The notes under the pieces were generated by a model. That model was given only the letters and a program-made list of their open reading frames with translations. It was not told the origin of the DNA and ran no database searches. From assembly GCA_019237515.1 (NCBI GenBank), contig JAFAGX010000457.1, positions 1 through 13,378 of the forward strand: a DNA stretch of 13,378 nucleotides, written 5' to 3'. This DNA is from Acidobacteriaceae bacterium (GTDB lineage Bacteria; Acidobacteriota; Terriglobia; Terriglobales; SbA1). A program made the translations under genes and the position numbers. Shown here piece after piece: positions 7,030 to 13,378 of this stretch. Numbering within the stretch: the first letter of the stretch is position 1; each line of letters starts with the position of its first letter.

Positions 7030-9450
7030 CTATTGGTGTGCCGCAGGACCCTCGGTTGGAGCCGATGGCAGGGGTGCTATAGGCTGGGTAGCCTCCGGTT
7101 CTACTTCTGCCATGGGCTTCGGCAATGGCTGCTCCAAAGCGAGCGCCAGCACTTGATCCATGGTATCCACGAAATGCAGCTTCATTTCGCTCCGGAGATT
7201 GTCTGGGACTTCCGCCAAGTCTTTTTCGTTTTCCTGAGGAAGAATAGCTTCGAACAAACCGGCACGATGGGCCGCAAGCAGCTTCTCCTTTAAGCCACCG
7301 ATCGGGAGCACTTTGCCACGCAACGTGATCTCTCCAGTCATGGCGAGATCACGCCGAACCGGAATCTTGCTCAGAGCACTGGCAATCGCAGTCGCAATCG
7401 TGATGCCCGCCGAGGGGCCGTCTTTGGGGATCGCGCCTTCGGGGACGTGCACGTGGATATCCATATTGCGATAGAAATCGCGAGGCAAACCCAACCGTTG
7501 CGCACGGGAGCGCACGTATGACATCGCGGCTTGCGCCGACTCCTGCATCACATCACCCAGTTTTCCGGTAAGAGTTAATTTTCCCTTGCCATCGACCACT
7601 GTGGCTTCGGTGCTGAGAATGGAACCTCCGACCTCAGTCCACGCTAATCCCGTAACCAATCCAACTTCACTCTTCTCGTGGGCCAGCGTATCCCGGAATT
7701 TAATGACTCCCAGGAAATCATTCACATTCTCAGCCGTGATAACGATGCTGTAATTTTCGCCTTCTTTAACAACCTTGCGCGCTACTTTTCGGCAAACATT
7801 TCCGATTTCACGTTCCAGATTGCGGACTCCGGCCTCTCGCGTGTAGGAGCGGATGGTGGCCGTGATGGCTTCAGCGGTAAATTTCAGGTTCTTTTCTGTC
7901 AGTCCGGCCTGTGCCATTTGCTTTTTTACAAGGAACTGCTTGGCAATCTCGATCTTCTCCTGCTCCGTATAGCCGTGCAGCCGCAACACCTCCATGCGGT
8001 CCTGCAAAGCAGGTGGAATGGTATGCATCACGTTCGCGGTGGCAATAAAGAAAACTTGAGATAGGTCGTACTCAACATCGAGATAATGATCCACAAACAT
8101 GAAGTTCTGTTCGGGATCGAGACCTTCCAGCAGCGCTGCGGAGGGATCGCCGCGGAAATCCATGGACATCTTGTCCACTTCATCCAGCATAAAAACGGGA
8201 TTCTTGGTACCCGCTTTTTTCATCATTTGAATGATTTGCCCCGGCAAAGCGCCAATATACGTACGGCGATGGCCGCGGATTTCCGCCTCATCCCGTACTC
8301 CGCCCAATGACATCCTGACGAATTTCCGGCCGGTAGCTTTCGCGATAGACATCCCTAGTGAGGTTTTGCCGACTCCGGGAGGTCCCACAAAGCAAAGAAT
8401 CGAACCTTTGGGATTCTTGACCAGCTGGCGAACCGCCAGAAACTCCAGGATGCGCTCTTTGATTTTTTCCAGACCGTAATGATCCTCATTTAGGACCTTC
8501 TCAGCGCGAGTGAGATTACGAATCTCTTTTGAACGCTTCTTCCAGGGCACAGCCAAGAGCCAATCGAGGTAGTTCCGTGAAACCGTCGATTCCGCCGACA
8601 TGGGCGGCATAGCCTCAAGCTTCTTCAATTCTTGGATGGCTTTCTCGCGAACCTCATTAGGCATGCCAGAGGCTTCGATCTTTTTCTTCAGTTCGTCGAA
8701 CTCACTCTTTTCGCCGCGCCCGAGTTCCTTCTGAATGGCCTTGATTTTCTCGTTCAGGTAATACTCTTTTTGCGCCCGCTCCATCTGCCGCTTGACCCGC
8801 GACTGGATGGTGCGGTCCATGTTCAACTTCTCGATTTCAATATCCAGAACATCGCCGATTCTCGTTAGCCGCTCCGCCGGATCGAAAATTTCCAGCAGTT
8901 CCTGTTTCTCTTCGATCGACAACTGCAGGTTGGCAGCAATCGTGTCAGTCAGTTTGGCCGGGTCTTCCATGCGGACCGCGGCAATCATCGTCTCGTAGTT
9001 CAACGATTGGCAGAGCTTCACATACTGCTCAAACAGCGAGGTAACGCGTTGCATTCCGGTTTCGATTTGCGGATTGGTTTCGCTCGCGTAGCGGGCAAGC
9101 CGGATACTCGCCTGCATGAAACCTTCCGTCTCGGTGACCTGAAGGATTTTGCCGCGCTCGATGCCTTCTACCAGAACTTTGATGTTGCCGTCCGGGAGTT
9201 TGAGACTCTGGACGATATTCACGACCGTGCCGACCTGATAGATCTCGTTCGGCTTGGGTTCATCCACCCCCGCGTCGTGCTGGGTCGCGAGAAAGATCTT
9301 CTTGTCGGCGGCCAGCGCTTCTTCCAGTGCACGCACACTGGACTCCCGGCCAACCACGAACGGGGTCATCATGTAAGGGAAGATGACCACGTCCCGGATC
9401 GGCATCATGGGCAACTTTCGGGTTTCAAATTTTTCTTTGGTAGAAGTCAC
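7030..9450 (-). CDS. lon: ATP-dependent protease Lon
   Basis: Cytoplasmic AAA+ serine protease that degrades misfolded and regulatory proteins. The length of 806 residues fits LonA. Domains in order: N-terminal substrate-binding domain (about 10-205, with [13 protein letters not shown]), a helical, partly coiled-coil linker (205-300), the AAA+ module with Walker A GPPGVGKT (356-363) and Walker [10 protein letters not shown] (419-427), and the protease domain (about 590-775). The catalytic dyad is Ser680 (KDGPSAG) and Lys723 (KEKLLAA). A Pro/Ala/Glu-rich tail of about 30 residues follows the last conserved helix. The start is GTG at 9448-9450, supported by GGAG five bases upstream and by the conserved N-terminus. 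It follows clpX by 96 bp, a gap that contains an inverted heptamer-repeat element. Co-transcription with tig-clpP-clpX is likely, though the stem may alter transcript level. Confidence 0.98.
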   Translation of the reverse strand: MTSTKEKFETRKLPMMPIRDVVIFPYMMTPFVVGRESSVRALEEALAADKKIFLATQHDAGVDEPKPNEIYQVGTVVNIVQSLKLPDGNIKVLVEGIERGKILQVTETEGFMQASIRLARYASETNPQIETGMQRVTSLFEQYVKLCQSLNYETMIAAVRMEDPAKLTDTIAANLQLSIEEKQELLEIFDPAERLTRIGDVLDIEIEKLNMDRTIQSRVKRQMERAQKEYYLNEKIKAIQKELGRGEKSEFDELKKKIEASGMPNEVREKAIQELKKLEAMPPMSAESTVSRNYLDWLLAVPWKKRSKEIRNLTRAEKVLNEDHYGLEKIKERILEFLAVRQLVKNPKGSILCFVGPPGVGKTSLGMSIAKATGRKFVRMSLGGVRDEAEIRGHRRTYIGALPGQIIQMMKKAGTKNPVFMLDEVDKMSMDFRGDPSAALLEGLDPEQNFMFVDHYLDVEYDLSQVFFIATANVMHTIPPALQDRMEVLRLHGYTEQEKIEIAKQFLVKKQMAQAGLTEKNLKFTAEAITATIRSYTREAGVRNLEREIGNVCRKVARKVVKEGENYSIVITAENVNDFLGVIKFRDTLAHEKSEVGLVTGLAWTEVGGSILSTEATVVDGKGKLTLTGKLGDVMQESAQAAMSYVRSRAQRLGLPRDFYRNMDIHVHVPEGAIPKDGPSAGITIATAIASALSKIPVRRDLAMTGEITLRGKVLPIGGLKEKLLAAHRAGLFEAILPQENEKDLAEVPDNLRSEMKLHFVDTMDQVLALALEQPLPKPMAEVEPEATQPIAPLPSAPTEGPAAHQ

Positions 9451-9470
9451 TGGGTCTCCAAGAGCAGCTC

Positions 9471-9529
9471 CTAGCGTCTAGCATTTAGCTTACGTGTCCC
9501 GCAAGGTGGCCGTTAAAGCTAACAGCTAG
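9471..9529. repeat. Heptamer-repeat inverted element between clpX and lon
   Basis: Plus strand: three tandem 7-mers CTAGCGT, CTAGCAT, TTAGCTT (9471-9491), a 24-bp spacer, then the inverted arm AAGCTAA, CAGCTAG (9516-9529). The arms 9478-9491 and 9516-9529 pair at 12 of 14 positions, with a 2-nt internal mismatch. It fills most of the clpX-lon gap and in the transcript would form a long stem upstream of the lon ribosome-binding site. There is no T-tract for a standard terminator. It shares its 7-bp periodic design, but not its sequence, with the element at 12930-13109. Confidence 0.65.
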
Positions 9530-9546
9530 TCGCCAGGTGCCAGAAG

Positions 9547-10821
9547 CTATCCTGCCTTCTCCATCATAGCCAGAGAAGCACTGCGTTTTTCAACCATTTC
9601 TCGCGTAACTTCAAATTCTTTGACTTTTTTCTGGCTTGGCAGGTTATACATCAGTTCGAGCATCAATTCTTCCAGGATCATGCGCAGGCCGCGCGCCCCC
9701 ACCTTACGGGCCATTGCCTGCCGTGCCACAGCACGGAGGGCCTCATCGCTGAACTTCAGGCGTACGTTCTCGAATTCAAATAAACGCTGGTATTGCTTGA
9801 CGATAGCGTTCTTTGGCCGGGTCAGGATTTCAATCAAGGCGAACTCGTCCAGATCTTCCAGCACTCCGACCACCGGCAAACGACCAACAAACTCGGGAAT
9901 CAATCCAAATTTGATGAGGTCCTCGGGCTGCACGTCGCTGAGTAGCTCAAAATTTCGCTTCGCCTGAGGGGCTGCGTCGGTCTCTGGTTCTTCTCCGGCC
10001 TTAAATCCCAGAGACTTTTTGCCCGCTCGCCGGCCGATGATCTTCTCTAGTCCTACGAATGCTCCGCCGCAAATAAACAGGATATTGGTGGTGTCGACAG
10101 GCGTGAATTCCTGATGGGGATGCTTGCGGCCACCCTGGGGGGGAACATTAGCGATAGTTCCCTCCAGAATCTTGAGCAGTGCCTGCTGAACGCCTTCTCC
10201 GGAAACATCTCGTGTAATCGAAGGGTTCTCATCCTTGCGCCCGATCTTGTCAACCTCATCGATGTAGATGATCCCGGTTTGCGCTCTGCCCACATCGCCA
10301 TCGGCAGCCTGCAACAGCTTTAGAATAATGTTCTCTACATCTTCTCCAACATACCCGGCTTCCGTCAGCGTGGTGGCATCAACGATCGCGAAAGGTACAT
10401 CGAGCATTCGGGCGAGCGTCTGCGCCAGCAGTGTCTTGCCGGTGCCCGTCGGACCAATCAGCATGATGTTCGATTTGGTCAATTCGATGCCGTCGCTGGT
10501 TCGCTGGCGGTTCATGTAGATCCGTTTGTAATGGTTATAGACAGCGACCGCGAGCTTCTTCTTGGTTTGTTCCTGCCCGATCACATATTCATCGAGGAAC
10601 GTCTTCACTTCTTGCGGCTTGGGCAGGGTATTTGGAGCACTTGCCGGAGGGGTCGCAGCGCGGTCATCTTCCAGGATTGAATTGCAGACCGCAACACATT
10701 CGTCGCAGATGTAGGCTCGCGGGTAGTCGCTGGGCGACGAGATCAACTTAGCAACCGCGTCCTGCGATTTATGACAGAACGAGCAGCGTAAAATCTCTTC
10801 AGTCCCACTTCGATTTTTCAC
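9547..10821 (-). CDS. clpX: ClpX, ATP-binding unfoldase of the ClpXP protease
   Basis: AAA+ ring that recognises, unfolds and feeds proteins into ClpP. 424 residues, normal length. The N-terminal zinc domain has Cys13, Cys16, Cys39 and Cys42. The AAA+ module has Walker A GPTGTGKT (123-130), pore loop GYVG (156-159), Walker [10 protein letters not shown] (184-192) and sensor-2 arginine in GARGLR (375-380). The ClpP-contact loop, IGF in E. coli, reads LGF here (271-273), a mild change expected to keep binding. The start is GTG at 10819-10821, supported by AAGGAG nine bases upstream and by the position of the zinc domain; no ATG fits. It follows clpP by 114 bp, the usual order, and precedes lon. 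Confidence 0.98.
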   Translation of the reverse strand: MKNRSGTEEILRCSFCHKSQDAVAKLISSPSDYPRAYICDECVAVCNSILEDDRAATPPASAPNTLPKPQEVKTFLDEYVIGQEQTKKKLAVAVYNHYKRIYMNRQRTSDGIELTKSNIMLIGPTGTGKTLLAQTLARMLDVPFAIVDATTLTEAGYVGEDVENIILKLLQAADGDVGRAQTGIIYIDEVDKIGRKDENPSITRDVSGEGVQQALLKILEGTIANVPPQGGRKHPHQEFTPVDTTNILFICGGAFVGLEKIIGRRAGKKSLGFKAGEEPETDAAPQAKRNFELLSDVQPEDLIKFGLIPEFVGRLPVVGVLEDLDEFALIEILTRPKNAIVKQYQRLFEFENVRLKFSDEALRAVARQAMARKVGARGLRMILEELMLELMYNLPSQKKVKEFEVTREMVEKRSASLAMMEKAG

Positions 10822-10918
10822 TCGGCTTTTCTCCTTCTATGCCTTACCTCCCGGCTGCGACATCCGTTGGCCCCAGAGGGTGCGGGAGAGATCGTTGACG
10901 CCGAGACTTCCTGAATGC

Positions 10919-10937
10919 GATCGGCGAAACGCCGATC
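10919..10937 (-). terminator. Hairpin at the clpP stop codon (weak terminator, attenuator or processing site)
   Basis: Perfect 8-bp inverted repeat GATCGGCG / CGCCGATC with a 3-nt loop, overlapping the clpP TGA (10936-10938). On the transcribed strand it is followed by GCATTCAGG, not a U-run, so a full intrinsic terminator is unlikely. A stable GC-rich stem between clpP and clpX could protect the clpP 3' end or lower clpX output. The hairpin is clear; its role is inferred. Confidence 0.5.
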
Positions 10938-11529
10938 ATACCTTTTCTCTCGTCTTGTATATGATATCGTCGATGATTCCGTATTCCTTAGCCTGCTGAG
11001 CGTTCATGATGAAGTCCCGCTCTACATCCTTTTCTACCTTATCCAGCTTCTGTCCGCTATGTTTCGCAAGTAACTGGTTCGTAATTTCGCGCATCCGCAG
11101 GATTTCCCGGGCGTGAATGTCAATATCGGTAGCCTGTCCAGAGAGGCCTCCCATCGAGGGTTGGTGGATTAAAATGCGCGAATTGGGCAGGGCCAATCGT
11201 TTTTTGGCCTCCCCTGCCGAAAGTAACAAGGCAGCCATGCTGGCGGCTTGACCGATGCAGATGGTCGTGACGTCATTTTTGACATACTGCATGGTGTCGT
11301 AGATCGCCATTCCGGCCGTGATGGAGCCTCCCGGCGAATTGATGTAAAGCTGGATGTCCTTCTCGGGATCTTCCTGCGCCAGAAACAGCATCTGCGCGAT
11401 TACCAGGTTGGCGATGTTGTCGTCAATGGGGGTGCCAATGAAAATGATATTGTCCCGCAACAGCCGGGAATAAATATCATAGGCCCGTTCCCCGCGCCCG
11501 GTCTGCTCAATGACCATCGGTACCAGCAT
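10936..11529 (-). CDS. clpP: ClpP, proteolytic subunit of Clp protease
   Basis: Serine protease subunit that forms the 14-mer chamber and degrades proteins delivered by ClpX. 197 residues, the usual size for the mature enzyme plus a very short N-terminal lead. The catalytic triad is Ser97 (GQAASMAA), His122 (LIHQPS) and Asp172 (ERDFIMNA). The oxyanion/substrate strand [17 protein letters not shown] (64-80) is intact. ATG at 11527-11529 has an excellent ribosome-binding site, GGAG five bases upstream; [20 protein letters not shown] is the typical N-terminus, so Met5 is an alternative start. It lies 69 bp after tig and 114 bp before clpX on the same strand, the standard operon order, so it acts with ClpX. 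Confidence 0.99.
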   Translation of the reverse strand: MLVPMVIEQTGRGERAYDIYSRLLRDNIIFIGTPIDDNIANLVIAQMLFLAQEDPEKDIQLYINSPGGSITAGMAIYDTMQYVKNDVTTICIGQAASMAALLLSAGEAKKRLALPNSRILIHQPSMGGLSGQATDIDIHAREILRMREITNQLLAKHSGQKLDKVEKDVERDFIMNAQQAKEYGIIDDIIYKTREKV

Positions 11530-11598
11530 CTGTGCTCCTTCCCGCTTTCACACTTCTGCCCCGGCCAGCTTTATTTGGATGGGATCGGAAGCGGCCAA

Positions 11599-12861
11599 CT
11601 ACGTCTGATGATACAGAAAATCGAGGGTCTTTTCGTTGCGCATTCTACTCCGGATTCTATCCAGCGCTCCATCACGTGTCAATCGAGTGCGGATCGCTTC
11701 CGGCGTCTGTTTTGATTGCTTTGCAAGCATTTCCACTTCGCCATCAATTTCGGCGTCGCTGACCTGAATATTCTCCTGCTCCGCGACCTTATCCAGCAAC
11801 AGAGAAGCCTTCACTTCCTGCACTGCCTGATCTCTTTGCCCTGCCCGCAGCCGGTTCAAATCCATTTTTTTAATATCTTCCGCCTTCATGCCCTGAGCGG
11901 CGAGAGCCCGCAATCCACGTTCCAGACGTAAATCGATCTGCCGGTCAACTAATCCCTCCGGCACTTCAAAGTCGTTTCGCCGGATCAGTTCTGCAACCAG
12001 CTTGTCTTTCGCATCTCGCTCGGCATCGTGCTTGCGCTCGGCTTCCATACCTTCGCGAATCCGTTTCCGAACCTCATCGAGATCGGCAAATTCCCCAAGC
12101 TGCTTCGCGAACTCTCCATTCAACTCCGGTAAACTCTTCTGCTTGATCGCCTGTACCTTGACCCTGTATGTCAGTGTTTTTCCCGCCAACCTTTTGTCGG
12201 AAAAGTCCTCGGGATATACGACGTCGAAAGTTCTCTCATCTCCCGCCGACGCACCACGCAAGTTTTCACTGAACTCGGCCATGGTGTTTTTGCCGCCAAT
12301 CTCCACCAGAATTTCGTCCATGTGGACCGGCTTGCCTTCGCCGTCTTTCGGCGTGCCGTCGAGTGAAACCTGGGCAAAATCGCCCTCGGCTAACGTACTG
12401 CCTTCGACGGTTGTGAAAGTCGCGTGCTGCTCCTGCAGATTCTTGAGCGCTTCTTCCACTTCCTCGTCGCTTACAACGATTGCGGGTTTGTCGGCCCGCA
12501 GTTCCTTATAGCCTTCAACCTTGATTTCCGGCAGGACATCAAAACTGGCCTTGAAGCGCAGCGGTTCGCCCTCATGGATATGCAGATCAGTGACTCTGGG
12601 CTGGGAAACTGGAATTAACCCCTGCTTGTCGGTTTCCCGTCGGAAATACCGTGGAACCAGGGCATCGACGACTTCGGTCTTAATGTCCTCGCCGAACCGT
12701 TGCCGGATGATTGATGCAGGGATGTGACCGCGCCGGAATCCCGGCAATCTCGCCAGTTTCTGATATTTTTGAATGAGGGTGTCGGTCTCGCGGCTGACTT
12801 CCTCAGCCGGAATTTCAATTTGAATTTCGCGCTTTGTGCTGGCAGTTTCTGTGGGGCTCAC
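11599..12861 (-). CDS. tig: Trigger factor, ribosome-bound chaperone and prolyl isomerase
   Basis: Binds near the ribosome exit tunnel and shields nascent chains. 420 residues, slightly shorter than E. coli (432). The N-terminal ribosome-binding domain (1-115) carries the signature GFRRGHIP (41-48), matching GFRxGxxP. The FKBP-like prolyl isomerase domain spans about 155-243. The C-terminal helical cradle (about 245-420) is charged and Lys/Glu rich, as in the family. GTG at 12859-12861 is chosen because the conserved N-terminal strand (KREIQIEIPAEEV) begins at residue 10 and AAAGG (12867-12871) lies five bases upstream. It is first in the run tig-clpP-clpX-lon. A sigma-70-like promoter and an 18-bp palindrome lie directly upstream. 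Confidence 0.98.
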   Translation of the reverse strand: MSPTETASTKREIQIEIPAEEVSRETDTLIQKYQKLARLPGFRRGHIPASIIRQRFGEDIKTEVVDALVPRYFRRETDKQGLIPVSQPRVTDLHIHEGEPLRFKASFDVLPEIKVEGYKELRADKPAIVVSDEEVEEALKNLQEQHATFTTVEGSTLAEGDFAQVSLDGTPKDGEGKPVHMDEILVEIGGKNTMAEFSENLRGASAGDERTFDVVYPEDFSDKRLAGKTLTYRVKVQAIKQKSLPELNGEFAKQLGEFADLDEVRKRIREGMEAERKHDAERDAKDKLVAELIRRNDFEVPEGLVDRQIDLRLERGLRALAAQGMKAEDIKKMDLNRLRAGQRDQAVQEVKASLLLDKVAEQENIQVSDAEIDGEVEMLAKQSKQTPEAIRTRLTRDGALDRIRSRMRNEKTLDFLYHQT

Positions 12862-12870
12862 AATTGCCTT

Positions 12871-12888
12871 TCAAGATTGCAATCTTGA
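12871..12888. promoter_or_regulatory. Perfect 18-bp palindrome between tig promoter and start codon
   Basis: TCAAGATTGCAATCTTGA is its own reverse complement (9 + 9, no gap). It begins one base past the predicted -10 and ends at the AAAGG ribosome-binding site of tig, so it covers the predicted transcription start. This is classic operator placement for a dimeric repressor. It is not CIRCE (TTAGCACTC-N9-GAGTGCTAA) and has the half-sites in the opposite order from HAIR (CTTGAGT-N7-ACTCAAG). The palindrome is certain, the function inferred. Confidence 0.55.
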
Positions 12889-12889
12889 G

Positions 12890-12917
12890 TTTAAAGACAG
12901 GAGGAGATGAGCGTCAA
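12890..12917 (-). promoter_or_regulatory. Predicted sigma-70-type promoter of the tig operon
   Basis: Minus strand: -35 TTGACG (12912-12917, 5 of 6), 16-bp spacing, -10 TTTAAA (12890-12895, 4 of 6). The expected transcription start is near 12883, giving a leader of about 22 nt before the GTG of tig. It is the best-placed promoter-like pair I found in the 180-bp tig/glycosylase gap. No experimental support. Confidence 0.5.
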
Positions 12918-12929
12918 ACGGGGAAGAGC

Positions 12930-13109
12930 GTCGTGGGTCGTTCGTCGTTGGTCGTTGGCAAAAAGGGGAAAGGCAAAGACCGTCGTTGGCTGTTCGTGGT
13001 CCGCCAGCGGCAAGCCGCATTATCAGGATAGAGACGAATTCATGGTCAGGACGACAGCAAGATTGATAAAGCGTCCGGAGATACCTGCCGACGACCGACG
13101 ACCGGCGGC
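12930..13109. repeat. Heptamer-repeat inverted element at the glycosylase 5' end
   Basis: Left arm: four tandem 7-mers GTCGTGG, GTCGTTC, GTCGTTG, GTCGTTG (12930-12957) plus G. One further GTCGTTGG lies at 12982-12989. Right arm: inverted 7-mers CGACGAC, CGACGAC, CGGCGGC (13089-13109). Bases 12944-12958 and 13088-13102 can pair over 15 positions, 13 Watson-Crick and 2 G-U, around a 129-nt interval. The right arm lies inside the predicted coding region of the glycosylase. Confidence 0.65.
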
Positions 13110-13378
13110 CCATGACACGCCTCCATGGCTCTCCGAGCTTAATGCCGAGCTCATCGCCTGCACCCGCTGCCCCCGGCTTGTCGAATATCGCGCGCGAATC
13201 GCCCGCGAAAAGCGCCGCGCCTACCTTGATTGCGAATATTGGGGCAAACCCGTTCCCGGCTTCGGCGATCCCAATGCTCGCGTGCTGATCCTCGGTCTCG
13301 CTCCCGGCGCTCACGGCTCAAATCGCACTGGGCGTCCATTCACCGGCGACGCGTCGGGTAAGTTCATGTACCAAATAC
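13042..13378 (+). CDS. Uracil-DNA glycosylase, family 5-like (partial, runs off window end)
   Basis: DNA repair enzyme removing uracil and related deaminated bases. 112 N-terminal residues are visible, with no stop before the window ends. Motif 1 reads [16 protein letters not shown] (85-100), matching family 5 (UDGb) rather than family 4, which has GEAPG. Cys40 and Cys43 (ACTRCPRL) are the first two likely 4Fe-4S ligands; the other two would lie beyond the window. [12 protein letters not shown] (66-77) is also typical. I choose ATG at 13042. No in-frame ATG or GTG lies between it and the domain (TTG at 13063 is possible). The frame is also open upstream to ATG 12907, next to AGGAGG, but that extension of 45 residues is low-complexity and probably not translated. 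Residues 16-23 are encoded by the heptamer repeat. Divergent from tig. Confidence 0.9.
   Translation, partial: MVRTTARLIKRPEIPADDRRPAAHDTPPWLSELNAELIACTRCPRLVEYRARIAREKRRAYLDCEYWGKPVPGFGDPNARVLILGLAPGAHGSNRTGRPFTGDASGKFMYQI

Noticed and set aside
10837..10863. Eight-residue open frame (MSQPGGKA) before clpX as a leader peptide
   Set aside because: It is too short to separate from chance and has no regulatory codons or alternative stems that I can see.
12871..13314. Open frame of 147 codons on the minus strand upstream of tig
   Set aside because: It is antisense to the glycosylase signature motifs and runs through the heptamer repeat and palindrome; no domain is seen.
1..13378. CRISPR arrays, tRNA or rRNA genes, insertion sequences, toxin-antitoxin or defence islands
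   Set aside because: I saw no direct-repeat arrays, cloverleaf-like sequences, transposase motifs or such gene pairs; the heptamer runs are too short and irregular for CRISPR.

Overview
The window is a housekeeping stretch of a moderately GC-rich, Gram-negative-type bacterium. I infer Acidobacteriota (Terriglobia/Koribacter-like). The reasons are the order tig-clpP-clpX-lon followed by a small two-helix membrane gene and engB, the PilZ proteins of mixed architecture, a small CxxC membrane protein of a kind I associate with that phylum, and heptamer-repeat elements between genes. This is judgement from the sequence, not a database match. I see no tRNA, rRNA, insertion sequence, prophage, CRISPR array or origin.

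Layout, left to right. Positions 2-715 (+) are the C-terminal half of purF (purine synthesis, Fe-S-type enzyme). It converges on a large minus-strand gene (732-2885) whose product joins a GAF domain, one membrane anchor, an AMIN domain and a zinc-dependent cell-wall amidase. A 257-bp divergent intergenic region follows. Then come two plus-strand genes, a small CxxC membrane protein (3143-3439) and a PilZ protein with a two-helix RDD-like membrane tail (3509-4261). They converge, with 12 bp between, on a minus-strand degenerate receiver-PilZ protein (4274-4936).

From 12861 down to 4274 every gene is on the minus strand: trigger factor, ClpP, ClpX, Lon, a 77-residue membrane protein, EngB, a nucleotide-sugar epimerase and the receiver-PilZ protein. 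Trigger factor folds nascent chains at the ribosome, ClpX feeds ClpP, and Lon degrades damaged proteins, so tig-clpP-clpX-lon is a protein quality-control operon. EngB (ribosome assembly) is placed just downstream. tig has a plausible sigma-70-type promoter followed at once by a perfect 18-bp palindrome that abuts its ribosome-binding site. The right end holds the start of a family-5-type uracil-DNA glycosylase (+), divergent from tig.

The genes are mostly ordinary, and I do not see a convincing new defence or mobile system. The points most worth a second look are the GAF-amidase fusion, the two PilZ genes with the CxxC gene, the tig operator-like palindrome, and two separate elements built from tandem 7-bp repeats in inverted arms (9471-9529 and 12930-13109). 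The second of these reaches into the coding region of the glycosylase.
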